Notes: generated by a model from the letters alone, not told the origin. A DNA stretch of 42,148 nt from Deltaproteobacteria bacterium (GCA_021779095.1 JAJYBI010000032.1:1-42148), one strand, 5' to 3'; positions 7,802-17,422 are shown, counted from the stretch's first letter. A program made the numbers and translations.

Positions 7802-8773
7802 ATGAAATGGCTCAAGAAGCTGGTTCATCCGTTTATTGCATTCATCGCCATTCAGCTGGTCTGGCTCACGCTCGTTGTCCTCTGGATTTACTGGTTCGTG
7901 GGACGCAACCGCGAACTGCACAAGCTCGCCGAGCGGTACAAGACAGACATCACGGGAAGCGGCCTCGACTGGCTCGTTCTCACGGAAGGACTGATCCTGC
8001 TGACGCTCATCCTGGCGGGAGTCTATGTCATATTCCTCTACTGGAAGCGCCAGTCCGCTTTGTACCAGCAGCAGAAAAATTTCATCTCGCAGGTTACCCA
8101 CGAACTCAAATCCCCTCTCGCCTCCATACAGTTGCATCTCGAAACAATTCGGCTCCGGAACCCGCCTCAGGAGAAACTCAACCGTTTCGTTGATACGATG
8201 TTGACGGATGCCGGCCGCCTCAACACGCTGATCAGCAATCTGCTTCTCGCCGCCAGGCTCGATCACCAGCAGATACGCCCCCGCCACCCCGTAATCGATT
8301 TTTCCGCCTTCTTGAATGAATACGCCGAGCAACGGCAGTCGACACTTCCCGCAGGAAGCGTTCTCACCATATCCATTGAACCGGGCATACACGCCGCCAT
8401 CGACCGGGAGGGTATCCAGACCGTCCTGCGCAACCTCTTTGAAAACAGCGAGCTGTACTGCACCGGCTCCCCGGACATCAGCCTCACCCTCAAAGACTCC
8501 GGCAGGCACTGCATTCTCACCTTCCAGGACAAGGGAATCGGCATCGACAAGAAGAACCTCGAACGGATATTCCAGATGTTCCACCGCGTGCGGCGCCCCG
8601 GCGAAAACATCCGGGGAACGGGGCTCGGGCTGTATATCGTGAAATCCATCATTACCGAGCATGGGGGGACCATCAGGGCGAGCAGCGAAGGGATCGGTAC
8701 CGGCTGCACGTTTCATATCACCCTCCCCGTCGCCGATGCAAACAGTTCACGAGGAACAGACAACCATGACTGA
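7802..8773 (+). CDS. Sensor histidine kinase, two membrane helices
   Basis: A 323-residue inner-membrane kinase for the response regulator encoded directly after it. Two transmembrane helices (about 10-33 and 57-80) bracket a short periplasmic loop of about 25 residues, too small for a classical sensor domain. HisKA follows with H-box SQVTHELKSPLAS (His100), then HATPase with N-box NLFENSELYC, G1 box DKGIGID and G2 box GTGLGLYIV. The start at 7802 (MKWLKKLVHP) is chosen because it opens directly into the first helix; an ATG at 7772 is also in frame, and neither has a good ribosome site. It overlaps the regulator by eight bases, so the pair is co-translated. The signal is unknown. Confidence 0.88.
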   Translation: MKWLKKLVHPFIAFIAIQLVWLTLVVLWIYWFVGRNRELHKLAERYKTDITGSGLDWLVLTEGLILLTLILAGVYVIFLYWKRQSALYQQQKNFISQVTHELKSPLASIQLHLETIRLRNPPQEKLNRFVDTMLTDAGRLNTLISNLLLAARLDHQQIRPRHPVIDFSAFLNEYAEQRQSTLPAGSVLTISIEPGIHAAIDREGIQTVLRNLFENSELYCTGSPDISLTLKDSGRHCILTFQDKGIGIDKKNLERIFQMFHRVRRPGENIRGTGLGLYIVKSIITEHGGTIRASSEGIGTGCTFHITLPVADANSSRGTDNHD

Positions 8774-9485
8774 AGAGGTCCCGCACATCCTCCTGGTCGA
8801 AGACGAGATAAATCTGGCACGCGGCATCTGCTTCAACCTGGAACAGGAAGGATACAAGGTCAGCCATGTGGAAAGCGGCGAAGAGTCGCTCGAACGGCTC
8901 AAGTACGACCGGTTCTCACTGATCATTCTCGATGTGATGCTCCCCGGGATGGATGGATTTGCCGTCTGCCGGCAGATCCGCCAGCTCGATGCACGCGTGC
9001 CGGTCCTCATTCTCACGGCCCGCGGCGACGACGGGGACCGGATCACCGGTCTTTCCAGCGGGGCGGATGACTACCTCACCAAACCGTTCAATCTGGGGGA
9101 ATTCCTGCTGCGCGTGTCGGGAATGCTGCGCCGTTCCGCCTGGTACCGCCCCGAACCGGTGGAGGAAAGCTACCGGTTCGGCGATAACGAGATCTATCTC
9201 CTCTCCTATCACGCCAAGACTGCCCAGGGAGATATCGACCTGACCGACCTGGAAGTAAGGATGCTGACGCTCTTCTTCCGCAACGAAGGGCAACCGATCC
9301 CCCGGGCAACCCTGCTGGAAGAGGTATGGGGATACCGGTCGGACACCGAGACGAGGACATTGGACAACTTCATCGTCCGATTACGCAAGTATTTCGAGCC
9401 GGACCCGGGAAATCCGGTCTACTTCCAGACGGTACGCGGGGTAGGATACCGCTTTAACCGGATCAGCAGTGATAAACCCCACTGA
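8766..9485 (+). CDS. OmpR/PhoB-family response regulator
   Basis: A 239-residue DNA-binding regulator, partner of the upstream kinase. The receiver domain covers residues 7-120 with acidic pair Glu12-Asp13, phospho-acceptor Asp56 (LIILDVMLPGMDG) and Lys106 (LTKPF). A winged-helix Trans_reg_C domain follows from about 140, ending in FQTVRGVGYRF, typical of OmpR-type regulators. The start ATG lies inside the last codons of the kinase gene. No dedicated target operon is adjacent: the next gene downstream, metK, is convergent behind a terminator, so targets are likely elsewhere. Confidence 0.93.
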   Translation: MTEEVPHILLVEDEINLARGICFNLEQEGYKVSHVESGEESLERLKYDRFSLIILDVMLPGMDGFAVCRQIRQLDARVPVLILTARGDDGDRITGLSSGADDYLTKPFNLGEFLLRVSGMLRRSAWYRPEPVEESYRFGDNEIYLLSYHAKTAQGDIDLTDLEVRMLTLFFRNEGQPIPRATLLEEVWGYRSDTETRTLDNFIVRLRKYFEPDPGNPVYFQTVRGVGYRFNRISSDKPH

Positions 9486-9504
9486 AGTGCCGCAGGGTCG
9501 CACG

Positions 9505-9546
9505 AAAACAAAAAGACCGGGAGATGCCCCCCGGTCTTTTTGTTTT
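9505..9546. terminator. Bidirectional terminator between response regulator and metK
   Basis: A 17-bp perfect stem (AAAACAAAAAGACCGGG and its complement) with an eight-base loop, flanked by A and T tracts on both sides, separates the convergent genes. Confidence 0.88.
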
Positions 9547-9566
9547 ACCACCGATTTACGCAGTTA

Positions 9567-10736
9567 TCAGATACCCGCCTTCTCCCTGATGGCAGCGGCA
9601 CGGTCGGTCCGCTCCCAGGTGAACTCGGGCAGTTCGCGGCCGAAATGGCCATATGCCGCCGTCTTGCAATAGATCGGACGCAACAGGTCAAGCTGCTCGA
9701 TGATGGCACGCGGACGGAGATCGAACGTCTCCCGGGCAATCTCGGCAATACGGGCGTCATCGAGCTTCCCGGTTCCGAAGCTGTTCACCATGACGGAGAC
9801 CGGCTCGGCAACCCCGATGGCGTAGGCAACCTGCACCTCGCACCGGTCGCACAGGCCGGCGGCCACCAGGTTCTTGGCCACGTAGCGCCCCATATAGGCA
9901 GCGGAACGGTCCACCTTGGAGGGATCCTTCCCGGAGAAGGCACCGCCACCATGGCGCCCTGCCCCGCCGTACGTATCGACAATGATCTTGCGGCCGGTTA
10001 GACCGCAGTCGCCCATGGGGCCACCGACAACGAAACGTCCAGTCGGGTTGATGAAGTAACGGGTATTCGCATCGAGCAGATGGGCGGGAATGACCTTCCT
10101 GACAACCTCTTCGATGATCCCTTCCTTGATCCGTTCGTGGGTTACTTCAGGCGTATGCTGCGAGGAGATGACTACCGTATCGACGCGAACCGGCTTGTTG
10201 TCCACGTACTGGATCGAGACCTGGGACTTGGAATCAGGACGGAGGAAGTCAAGCTGGCCGCTCTTGCGCACATCGGCGAGCTTTTTCACCAGTTGATGGG
10301 AGAGCTGGATCGGCATCGGCATCAGTTCCGGCGTCTCGGTACAGGCATACCCGAACATAATCCCCTGATCGCCGGCACCCTGATCCTTGAACAGCCCCTC
10401 ACCTTCTGTCACCCCCATGGAGATATCCGGAGACTGCTTGTCGATGGATGTAAGAACCGCACAGGTCTCCCAGTCGAACCCCATGGAGGAGTCGTTGTAA
10501 CCGATCTCCTTGATGGTCGACCGGACAATAGCCGGCATATCGACGATGGCAGTCGTGGTGATTTCACCGGCTATCACCGCCATGCCGGTCGTCACCATGG
10601 TTTCACAGGCAACCCGGGATCTGGGATCCTGGGTCAAGAGCGCATCGAGAATCGCGTCGGAGACCTGGTCGGCGACCTTGTCGGGATGCCCTTCGGACAC
10701 GGACTCGGAGCTAAAAATATAATCCTTCATTTCCAT
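9567..10736 (-). CDS. metK: S-adenosylmethionine synthetase
   Basis: MetK makes S-adenosylmethionine from methionine and ATP, supplying methyl donors and radical SAM enzymes such as the one near 36 kb. At 389 residues it has the standard length, with [14 protein letters not shown] near the N-terminus, [12 protein letters not shown], and the phosphate loop [19 protein letters not shown]. The start has GAGAGGG eight bases upstream. It is the last gene of the long minus-strand array and has its own consensus promoter just after the EI gene. No SAM riboswitch structure was recognised in the 136-base leader. Confidence 0.96.
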   Translation of the reverse strand: MEMKDYIFSSESVSEGHPDKVADQVSDAILDALLTQDPRSRVACETMVTTGMAVIAGEITTTAIVDMPAIVRSTIKEIGYNDSSMGFDWETCAVLTSIDKQSPDISMGVTEGEGLFKDQGAGDQGIMFGYACTETPELMPMPIQLSHQLVKKLADVRKSGQLDFLRPDSKSQVSIQYVDNKPVRVDTVVISSQHTPEVTHERIKEGIIEEVVRKVIPAHLLDANTRYFINPTGRFVVGGPMGDCGLTGRKIIVDTYGGAGRHGGGAFSGKDPSKVDRSAAYMGRYVAKNLVAAGLCDRCEVQVAYAIGVAEPVSVMVNSFGTGKLDDARIAEIARETFDLRPRAIIEQLDLLRPIYCKTAAYGHFGRELPEFTWERTDRAAAIREKAGI

Positions 10737-10790
10737 CGCAAATACCCTCTCTTTCTATTGAGACGACAAAAATCAACGCAAAGACCGCTA

Positions 10791-10819
10791 TTTATAGCGT
10801 CACACCCGCCGTTTGTCAA
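10791..10819 (-). promoter_or_regulatory. Consensus sigma-70 promoter of metK
   Basis: TTGACA (10819-10814) and TATAAA (10796-10791) are separated by exactly 17 bases on the minus strand, between the EI stop and metK. This is the closest match to consensus found in the window and suggests metK is transcribed independently of the array upstream. Confidence 0.75.
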
Positions 10820-10872
10820 GACGCAAAATCCCCTCGCATGCCGTGCAGGTCGCGATCCGATGTGCAACGCTA

Positions 10873-12636
10873 TCAGTCGAAGCTGTCAGAAAACCGGGCC
10901 GTTATCTCGCGTTGCAGATACTCTTCGACCTCTGCGGCGGTCGGGAAATTCATGGAGGCGGACACCAGCGATTCCGTTTCCGCGCGCGAACAGCGCCGGA
11001 GAATCTTCTTCACCCGGGGAATCGATATCGCATTCATGGACAACTCGTCAAAACCGAGGCCGAGAAGAATCGGCAGGAATGTGGGCTCCCCCGCCATCTC
11101 ACCGCACATGCAGGCATCGATACCGGCCGCATGGGCGGCGTCCACCACCATTTTCAGCGAGCGGAGAACGGCGGGGTGAAGCGGCTCGTAGAGGTGTGAC
11201 AGGTGTTCGTTGGTGCGGTCAATGGCCAGGGAATACTGGATGAGGTCGTTCGTGCCAATGCTGAAAAAGTCCACCTCCCGGGCCAGCAGATCGGCAATGA
11301 GCACGGCGGACGGGATCTCGATCATGATCCCGACATTGATCGTCTCGTCAAAGGGAACTCCCCGTTCCCGCAGCTCCTGTTTCGCTTCCTCCAGCAGGGA
11401 CTTTGCCTGGCGGACCTCCGTAACCCCCGAGATCATCGGGAAGAAAACCCGGACCGTGCCGAGAGCGCTGGCCCGCAGGATGGCCCGCAACTGGGTCTTG
11501 AATATGTCGGGGCTGCGTAACGACAAGCGTATCGCCCGAACCCCGAGGGCGGGGTTCAGTTCGTCGTTAAGATTCAGGTCGGCAACAAACTTGTCCCCCC
11601 CCACGTCAAGGGTACGGATCGTCACCGGATGCGGCGCCACCTCACGCACCATGGCGGCATAGGCGGCGTACTGCTCCTCCTCCCCCGGCGGCTCGGTGCG
11701 ATTGAAAAAAAGCATCTCCGTCCGGTACAGCCCGATTCCTTCGCCGCCGTGTCGCTTGATGGACGGAATCTCTTCGAGGAATTCCGCGTTCCCCTTCAGA
11801 AGGATACGATGGCCATCCGTCGCAACAGCAGGCAGGTCCTTGAGCTTGGCCAGCTCGCGGTCCAGGTACTCGTACCTCTGCTTGCGCCGGAGTGCATCGC
11901 GAAACGTATTCCTATCGGGATTGATCGTCACTACCCCGGTTGCGCCGTCGATGATCAGGTTGTCGCCAGCGACAATCTCGGCGGTTGCCCGTTCGAGACC
12001 AACGACGGCGGGGATTTCAAGGGCACGGGCGAGGATCGCCGAATGGGACGTCTTGCCCCCCAGGTCCGTAACGAAACCGACCACCTTTTCCTTGTCTATC
12101 TGGAGGATATCCGAGGGGGTCAGGTCATGGGCAACGATGATGACCTTCCCCTCTACCCACGTAATCGGCTCGTGACTATGGCCGACCAGATGGCGAAGAA
12201 CACGCTCCACCACCGTCTCCACGTCACTGCTCCGCTCGCGGAGATACTCGTCCTCCATCTCTTCGAAGAACGCCTTGAACTGCAGGAGCGTCCGCTTCAG
12301 TGCCCCCTCGGCGTTGATCAGCTCGGTTTCGATGAGCTGCTCCGTTTCGGAGGAGAGCATGGCATCGTCGAGGATCATCAGGTGGCTGTCGATGACGAAG
12401 AGGTGTTCCGGGCCGTGCTTTTCCGCGATCTGCTGCTTGAGCCCCTGAAGTTCCTGCCGTGCAAGCGCAAGGGCGGCAATGAACCGGTCCTTCTCGGTAG
12501 CCACTTCGGCTGATGAGATCGGCTGTTCCACCACCGCCACGCGGCTTCGATCCGTTATCCGGACCGAGGCGATGGCGATACCGGGGGATGCGCCGATCCC
12601 CCTCATTTCGCGGTTTTCAATCCTCACCGAACCCAT
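10873..12636 (-). CDS. ptsI: PTS enzyme I (phosphoenolpyruvate-protein phosphotransferase)
   Basis: Enzyme I autophosphorylates on PEP and passes the phosphate to HPr in the cytoplasm. The 587-residue protein lacks the GAF extension of PtsP. It contains the phospho-histidine motif GGKTSHSAILARALEIPA (His198), the PEP-site stretch DFFSIGTNDLIQYSLAIDR and the Cys-containing CMCGEMAGEP. Its start overlaps the HPr gene by 20 bases, implying translational coupling; another possible start is the ATG for MRGIGASPG ten codons in. No sugar-specific EIIBC is present in the window, so the chain EI-HPr-EIIA probably works as a regulatory PTS, tied to rpoN, HPr kinase and RapZ in the same array. Confidence 0.94.
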   Translation of the reverse strand: MGSVRIENREMRGIGASPGIAIASVRITDRSRVAVVEQPISSAEVATEKDRFIAALALARQELQGLKQQIAEKHGPEHLFVIDSHLMILDDAMLSSETEQLIETELINAEGALKRTLLQFKAFFEEMEDEYLRERSSDVETVVERVLRHLVGHSHEPITWVEGKVIIVAHDLTPSDILQIDKEKVVGFVTDLGGKTSHSAILARALEIPAVVGLERATAEIVAGDNLIIDGATGVVTINPDRNTFRDALRRKQRYEYLDRELAKLKDLPAVATDGHRILLKGNAEFLEEIPSIKRHGGEGIGLYRTEMLFFNRTEPPGEEEQYAAYAAMVREVAPHPVTIRTLDVGGDKFVADLNLNDELNPALGVRAIRLSLRSPDIFKTQLRAILRASALGTVRVFFPMISGVTEVRQAKSLLEEAKQELRERGVPFDETINVGIMIEIPSAVLIADLLAREVDFFSIGTNDLIQYSLAIDRTNEHLSHLYEPLHPAVLRSLKMVVDAAHAAGIDACMCGEMAGEPTFLPILLGLGFDELSMNAISIPRVKKILRRCSRAETESLVSASMNFPTAAEVEEYLQREITARFSDSFD

Positions 12637-12883
12637 TGTCGATCAGTTCTCCCAGTGCCGTCATCGCTTCCACTTCATCCGCCCCCTCGATCCGTAGCGT
12701 GACAATGCTCCCCTTGGCCGCAGCCAGCATCATGATCCCCATGATGCTCTTGCCGTTGACTTCGACCCCCTCCCGTCCCAGCTTGATGTCGGAGGAGAAC
12801 TGGGTAGCCGTTTTCACGAACAGCGCCGATGCACGGGCATGAAGCCCCAGTTTGTTAACTATGGTAAAAGTTCCTTCCAGCAT
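12617..12883 (-). CDS. ptsH: Phosphocarrier protein HPr
   Basis: An 88-residue HPr. The EI-phosphorylated histidine is His15 in KLGLHARAS, and the HPr-kinase site is Ser46 in NGKSIMGIMML. Carrying both sites fits the presence of hprK 1.3 kb upstream in the same array. HPr thus can be switched between a PEP-dependent carrier state and an ATP-dependent regulatory state. It is followed with overlap by ptsI. Confidence 0.96.
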   Translation of the reverse strand: MLEGTFTIVNKLGLHARASALFVKTATQFSSDIKLGREGVEVNGKSIMGIMMLAAAKGSIVTLRIEGADEVEAMTALGELIDNGFGED

Positions 12884-12934
12884 ATCGTATCAGCAACCCT
12901 TTCGACGAACGTTCCCTCCGGCAGGAACCGGAGA

Positions 12935-13333
12935 TTAAACTTTGAGGAATTCACCGGCGACGGTAATACTTTCCATGCCGCACTGCTTGAGCCCTTCGGC
13001 CTGCGCGGACAGCCCTCCCCTATCACGTCCCATGGCAAATTGAATCAGCATGGGAAGATTGACACCGGTCAACACCTCGATATGGCCATCCTCCAGAAAC
13101 GACAGGCTCATGTTTGAGGGGGTACCACCGAACATGTCGGTCATGATGATCACCCCCGCGCCATTATCCACTGACTTTATAGCGGCCGCAATGGAAGCGC
13201 GCATGGCATCCACATCGTCATCGGGGCGAATGCCGACCGCCACCGCCCGCGGCACGGTTCCGACGATGGTCTCGGTCGCCTTCAGCAACTCTTCCGCCAG
13301 ACCTGCATGTGCTACTATTACCAGTCCAATCAT
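12935..13333 (-). CDS. PTS EIIA component, mannose/fructose (Man) family
   Basis: A 132-residue EIIA-Man-type domain accepting phosphate from HPr. His9 in IVAHAGLAEEL is the expected phosphorylation site, and TDMFGGTP matches the family's Asp-containing loop. It is free-standing: no IIB, IIC or IID genes accompany it, so it is likely an output of the regulatory PTS rather than part of a transporter. It sits two bases downstream of rapZ and 51 bases before ptsH. Confidence 0.9.
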   Translation of the reverse strand: MIGLVIVAHAGLAEELLKATETIVGTVPRAVAVGIRPDDDVDAMRASIAAAIKSVDNGAGVIIMTDMFGGTPSNMSLSFLEDGHIEVLTGVNLPMLIQFAMGRDRGGLSAQAEGLKQCGMESITVAGEFLKV

Positions 13334-13335
13334 AT

Positions 13336-14193
13336 TTATCCCTTTTCTATATCTCGATGAATCAGCTTAAACAGCAGATCGTGACGTGTGAGCCGTTCGC
13401 ATATCTCGCGGGCAATGGCTACGGAACGGTGCTTCCCGCCGGTGCAGCCGATGGAGATGGTCAGATAACTCTTTCCCTCTTTCTGATAGGCCGGCAGGAG
13501 AAAATCGAGAAGTCTCATATACAGGTCGAGAAAGGTCTTCGTCTCCGGCTGTTCCAGCACATAGCCCCTCACCCCCGTATTTTCGCCCGTCAGGTCCCTG
13601 AACTCGGATATAAAGAACGGATTCGGCAGGAACCGCACATCCATCACCAGATCCGACTCTTGAGGGACACCGTACCGGAACCCGAACGACTGTATCAGCA
13701 CCGTCATCCGCCGTGCACCGACACCCCCCTGGATATGGGCGATCACTCGTTCACGCAGCTGGTGTACGTTCAGCTCAGAGGTGTCGACCTCGAACGTGGC
13801 GAGACGCCTGAGCCCGTCCAGCTGCGCCCGCTCGTACCGGATACCGTCGGGAACGGAACCGCTCTCCAGTGCCGGGTGGCGCCGGCGGGTCTCGGAGAAA
13901 CGCCTGATCAGCACTTCGTCGGTTGCGGTAAAGAAGAGGATCTCAAGGGAATGCCCCGCTTCACGGAGCTCCTGCAACACCCCCTCGTATCCCGCAAGGA
14001 AATCCCGGCCGCGGATATCGAGCACCAACGCCACGTCCCGCACCGAATCCTTCGACCGCTCCACCAGATCGACAAACGTCGGAAACAGGGCAACCGGCAG
14101 GTTGTCGAGGCAGAAGAACCCCTCGTCCTCCAGCGCCTTGATCGCCGTCGACTTCCCCGAACCCGACAGACCTGAAACGATGACGATCCGCAT
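13336..14193 (-). CDS. rapZ: RapZ/YvcJ-family nucleotide-binding protein
   Basis: A 285-residue P-loop protein with Walker A SGLSGSGKS at residues 7-15. The C-terminal domain includes SIGCTGGKHRSVAIAREI, typical of the family. In enterics RapZ controls glucosamine-6-phosphate synthase through small RNAs; outside them the target is unknown, and family members here are known only as NTP-binding regulators. The start chosen at 14193 lies just after the hprK stop (14195); the longer frame to 14238 would overlap hprK and is unlikely. Confidence 0.93.
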   Translation of the reverse strand: MRIVIVSGLSGSGKSTAIKALEDEGFFCLDNLPVALFPTFVDLVERSKDSVRDVALVLDIRGRDFLAGYEGVLQELREAGHSLEILFFTATDEVLIRRFSETRRRHPALESGSVPDGIRYERAQLDGLRRLATFEVDTSELNVHQLRERVIAHIQGGVGARRMTVLIQSFGFRYGVPQESDLVMDVRFLPNPFFISEFRDLTGENTGVRGYVLEQPETKTFLDLYMRLLDFLLPAYQKEGKSYLTISIGCTGGKHRSVAIAREICERLTRHDLLFKLIHRDIEKG

Positions 14194-14194
14194 C

Positions 14195-15154
14195 CTATTC
14201 GACCTCGTCGCCGACGGGGCGCATTTCCAGCTTGGCAAGGAGCTTTTCGTGGAACTCCCGGGCTGAATGATACCCCATCCCCTTCAACAGGAAGTTCCGG
14301 GCCGCCACCTCGATGATTGAGGTCAGATTCCGCCCCGGCCGTACCGGTATCCTGATATGGGGGAGTTCGATGTCGAGGATGGGATACACCTGATCGTCGA
14401 TGCCAAGCCGGTCGTACTCCTGCGCGGGGTCCCATTCGATCAGTTCGATAACCATATCGATGATCTTCTTGTCGCGGATCGACGAGACACCGAACAGGTC
14501 CTTCACGTTGATGATCCCCAGGCCACGGATTTCCATGTGATGCTGGATGGCATCCCCCGCCTGCCCGACCAGCGCCGCCGGCATCTTCTTCTTAATGAAG
14601 ATGATATCGTCACCCACCAGCCGATGCCCTCGAATGATCAGGTCGAGTGCGCATTCGCTCTTTCCGATGCCGCTTTTGCCGAGCAGCAGCACACCGACGC
14701 CGAGTACATCCACCAGTACGCCATGGATATGGGTGGTTGGAAGAAGCCGTTCTTCCAGAAACTTGGTGATAAGGGAGATAAACGTGGACGACTTGTGTGA
14801 CGACACCAGGAGCGGTATCCCCGCGGCCTCCGCCTCCTCAGTGAGATAGTCGGGCGGAGTGAGGTTCTTGGTGATGATGAAACAGGAGATGGGGTGGGTA
14901 CAGAGGTCGCGGACCGACTCGTGCGCCTGTGTGGTGGGTAGACTCAGCAGGTACGATATCTCCGTATTGCCGAGCACCTGAATCCGGTCGGGATGAAGCT
15001 TCTCGACATAGCCGGCGAGGGCCAGCCCAGGCTTCTGAATCCGCGAACTGGTTACCCGGTGTCCAATCCCACGACGACCGGCAACGAGATACAGCTCAAG
15101 GCCGTATTCGTCCTCGCTCAACAGTTCCTCGATGGAAAGGCTGATCTCGTTCAC
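14195..15154 (-). CDS. hprK: HPr kinase/phosphorylase
   Basis: HprK phosphorylates HPr on Ser46 using ATP or pyrophosphate and also removes that phosphate. The 319-residue protein has the N-terminal HprK_N domain, the catalytic region HIHGVLVDVLGVGVLLLG, Walker A GKSGIGKS at residues 159-166, and the signature MEIRGLGIINVKDLFG. Translation begins at GTG with an AGGA upstream. Presence of HprK in a Gram-negative without a sugar PTS is known in several proteobacterial groups and points to a sensing role. It is the first gene after a 147-base gap behind hpf. Confidence 0.95.
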   Translation of the reverse strand: MNEISLSIEELLSEDEYGLELYLVAGRRGIGHRVTSSRIQKPGLALAGYVEKLHPDRIQVLGNTEISYLLSLPTTQAHESVRDLCTHPISCFIITKNLTPPDYLTEEAEAAGIPLLVSSHKSSTFISLITKFLEERLLPTTHIHGVLVDVLGVGVLLLGKSGIGKSECALDLIIRGHRLVGDDIIFIKKKMPAALVGQAGDAIQHHMEIRGLGIINVKDLFGVSSIRDKKIIDMVIELIEWDPAQEYDRLGIDDQVYPILDIELPHIRIPVRPGRNLTSIIEVAARNFLLKGMGYHSAREFHEKLLAKLEMRPVGDEVE

Positions 15155-15301
15155 GGGTGGAAATCCTGCTTCATGGGAAGTTCACTGCGAGAAGCCAACT
15201 GTGGATACCGTTCATGCGACCTCATAAACAGGGGAAGGACCGTGCAGGGGGACGACTTGCCCCGGACACGACCCTTCCCTTCACGGGCGAGCAGAGACGA
15301 C

Positions 15302-15844
15302 TCAGACCTTTTCCGGCTCGATCAGGCCGTAATTACCATCGTCACGCCGGTATACGACATTGATATGCTCGGTGCTCGAATCGGTATAGACCAGGAAATC
15401 CTTGTGCAGCAGGTCCATCTGCATGACCGCCTCTTCCACCGACATGGGTTTGATGGAGAAGGTCTTCGTGCGGATAATCACCGGCTCCTGCTGCTGATCG
15501 ACGCTTTCCGCCTCGACAACGCTCTTGCGTACCTGCCGCTGGGCGCCTTCAGCCGGTTTATGGGCCTTGATCCGCTCTTTGTAACGCCGCAGCTGACGTT
15601 CGATCTTGTCGATGACCGCATCGATCGCGGCATACATGTCATTGGTTTCTTCGGCAGCCTTGATGGTGATCCCTTTTGCCGTCAGCGTGACCTCCGCGGT
15701 ATGCCGGATCTTCTCCACCGTCATGAACACCTGGGCAACAATCGGGTCATCGATATATTTTTTGACCCGGTCAAGCTTTTCTTCCGCATAGCTTTTCAAG
15801 GCATCGCTGGGTTCCATGTGTCTGAATGTCGTTGCAATCTGCAT
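15302..15844 (-). CDS. hpf: Long-form ribosome hibernation promoting factor
   Basis: HPF binds the 30S decoding centre and drives ribosomes into inactive dimers on starvation. The 180-residue protein has the N-terminal S30AE domain (about 1-100: MQIATTFRHMEPSDALK onwards) and a C-terminal dimerisation domain around 125-180 ending LHKDFLVYTDSSTEHINVVY, so it is the long form that alone makes 100S ribosomes. AAGGAGG six bases before the ATG is an excellent ribosome site. It follows rpoN, a common arrangement. Confidence 0.95.
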   Translation of the reverse strand: MQIATTFRHMEPSDALKSYAEEKLDRVKKYIDDPIVAQVFMTVEKIRHTAEVTLTAKGITIKAAEETNDMYAAIDAVIDKIERQLRRYKERIKAHKPAEGAQRQVRKSVVEAESVDQQQEPVIIRTKTFSIKPMSVEEAVMQMDLLHKDFLVYTDSSTEHINVVYRRDDGNYGLIEPEKV

Positions 15845-15900
15845 ATCGTACCTCCTTAATTATATGACCCGCTGCCGCGGCAGCCGAGCGTAATGTCGCC

Positions 15901-17352
15901 TTAGAAGAGCCGCTTCCTCTCCGAAGACGATCCGATGCGGAGCATTTCGCGGTACTTGGTGACGGTGCGTCGCGCAATGTTTATGTTCTGCACGGCAAGC
16001 AGTTCCGCGATGCGCTGATCACTGTGGGGGCGTTTCGGGTCCTCGCCGTCGACGATGTCCTTGATCTTGTTCTTGACACTCTCCGACGCGATGAAATCGC
16101 CCTCATTGGTCGAAATGCCGCTGTTGAAGAAATATTTCAACTCGAACAACCCCTGAGGAGTCTGCATGTATTTGTTCGTGGTAACCCGGCTGATGGTGGA
16201 TTCGTGCATGCCGATATCCTCGGCTACATCACGCAGCACGAGGGGACGCAGATACTCGATCCCCTTGTCGAGGAAATCCCGCTGGAACTTCACGATGCTC
16301 TTGGCAACCCGATAGACCGTACGCTGGCGCTGATGGATACTCTTGATGAGCCAGAGCGCAGAGCGCATCTTTTCGCTGATGTACTCCTCCGCCTTGGCAT
16401 CCCCCTGCCGGGCCGGCTTGCTGTCTGCGGCGTAGAACGGGTTGATCCGCAGATTTGGCAACCCCTCGTCATTCAACACGACGACGTAGTCGTCACCCAG
16501 CTTGTATACGAAGATATCCGCGGAGATATACTGGACATCATCGTGGGCGAACACGCTTCCCGGCTTCGGGTCGAGGCCGGCGATAATCCTCGTGGCGACA
16601 AGAATATCCTGTATTTCGACACCGAGTGCCCGGCCGATCTGCTTGTAGCGACGCGCTTCCAGGTCCTTCAGGTGGTCCCGGATCAACGACTCAACCACCC
16701 CACCGCCCATACCGAGCTGATCGACCTGGATGAGCAGGCACTCCCGCAGATCGCGCGCCCCGACCCCCATGGGGTCGAACTCCTGAATCCGCTGCAGCAC
16801 CGCTTCGACCCGTTCCTCTTCCACCTGGAGCGACTGGGCAATCTCTTCGATCGAAGCCCGGAAATAACCGTCCTCATCGATGTTGCCGATGATCTCGGCA
16901 CCGACACCCCGCTCCAGGTCGCTGAACCGTGCCATGTTCAGCTGCCACATGAGATGATCGGAAAGACTCCCCTTCTTCGTCAGGATGTTTTCGTACGACG
17001 GACGATCATCGTCATCGTCGTAATACTGCTCACCGGCACTGTAGTTATACCCTTCGAGGTAGGCATCCCAGTCCATCTCACGAAGCGTCTCTTCACCCGC
17101 CTCGACTTCCTTGAACTCGCCGGTTTCGCCAGGCGCCGCCTCTTCCTTTTCCTGCAACTCGAGCTGTTCCGGCTCCTTGGTGTCCTCCAGCTCCATCGAC
17201 TCCTCAAGAACCGGATTTTCCTCGAGTTCCTGACGGACCACGTCCTGAAGTTCAAGACGGGACAGCTGAAGCAGCTTGATCGCCTGCTGCAACTGGGGTG
17301 TCATCACCAGTTGCTGGGTCAATTTCATCTGCTGGCGCATTTCTATGGCCAT
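15901..17352 (-). CDS. rpoN: RNA polymerase sigma-54 factor
   Basis: RpoN directs polymerase to -24/-12 promoters that need enhancer-binding activators. The 483-residue protein has the glutamine- and leucine-rich activator-interaction region at 1-50 (QQMKLTQQLVMTPQLQQAIK), an acidic region II, the core-binding domain, the HTH, and the RpoN box ARRTVTKYREMLRIGSSSER at the C-terminus. It is located between lptB and hpf, as in many proteobacteria. No good -24/-12 promoter oriented into a gene was found in this window. Confidence 0.96.
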   Translation of the reverse strand: MAIEMRQQMKLTQQLVMTPQLQQAIKLLQLSRLELQDVVRQELEENPVLEESMELEDTKEPEQLELQEKEEAAPGETGEFKEVEAGEETLREMDWDAYLEGYNYSAGEQYYDDDDDRPSYENILTKKGSLSDHLMWQLNMARFSDLERGVGAEIIGNIDEDGYFRASIEEIAQSLQVEEERVEAVLQRIQEFDPMGVGARDLRECLLIQVDQLGMGGGVVESLIRDHLKDLEARRYKQIGRALGVEIQDILVATRIIAGLDPKPGSVFAHDDVQYISADIFVYKLGDDYVVVLNDEGLPNLRINPFYAADSKPARQGDAKAEEYISEKMRSALWLIKSIHQRQRTVYRVAKSIVKFQRDFLDKGIEYLRPLVLRDVAEDIGMHESTISRVTTNKYMQTPQGLFELKYFFNSGISTNEGDFIASESVKNKIKDIVDGEDPKRPHSDQRIAELLAVQNINIARRTVTKYREMLRIGSSSERKRLF

Positions 17353-17422
17353 AATTCAGTGGTCCCCTACCGCTTCTTTGCTGAAAGTATACCGCGAATA
17401 CGTTAGCCCGTCATGCCGGCCG

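Noticed and set aside
7144..8193. Long plus-strand open frame of 349 codons upstream of and over the histidine kinase
   Set aside because: It overlaps the 5' half of a clear kinase gene in another frame, has no ribosome site, and its translation is Pro/Arg/Ser-rich without any family pattern; part of it is antisense to the DeoR-like wreck.
10737..10872. Possible SAM riboswitch before metK
   Set aside because: The leader between promoter and start is only about 50 bases and shows no SAM-aptamer stems or an attenuator.
16024..17406. 460-codon plus-strand open frame
   Set aside because: Antisense to rpoN with no ribosome site or family match.
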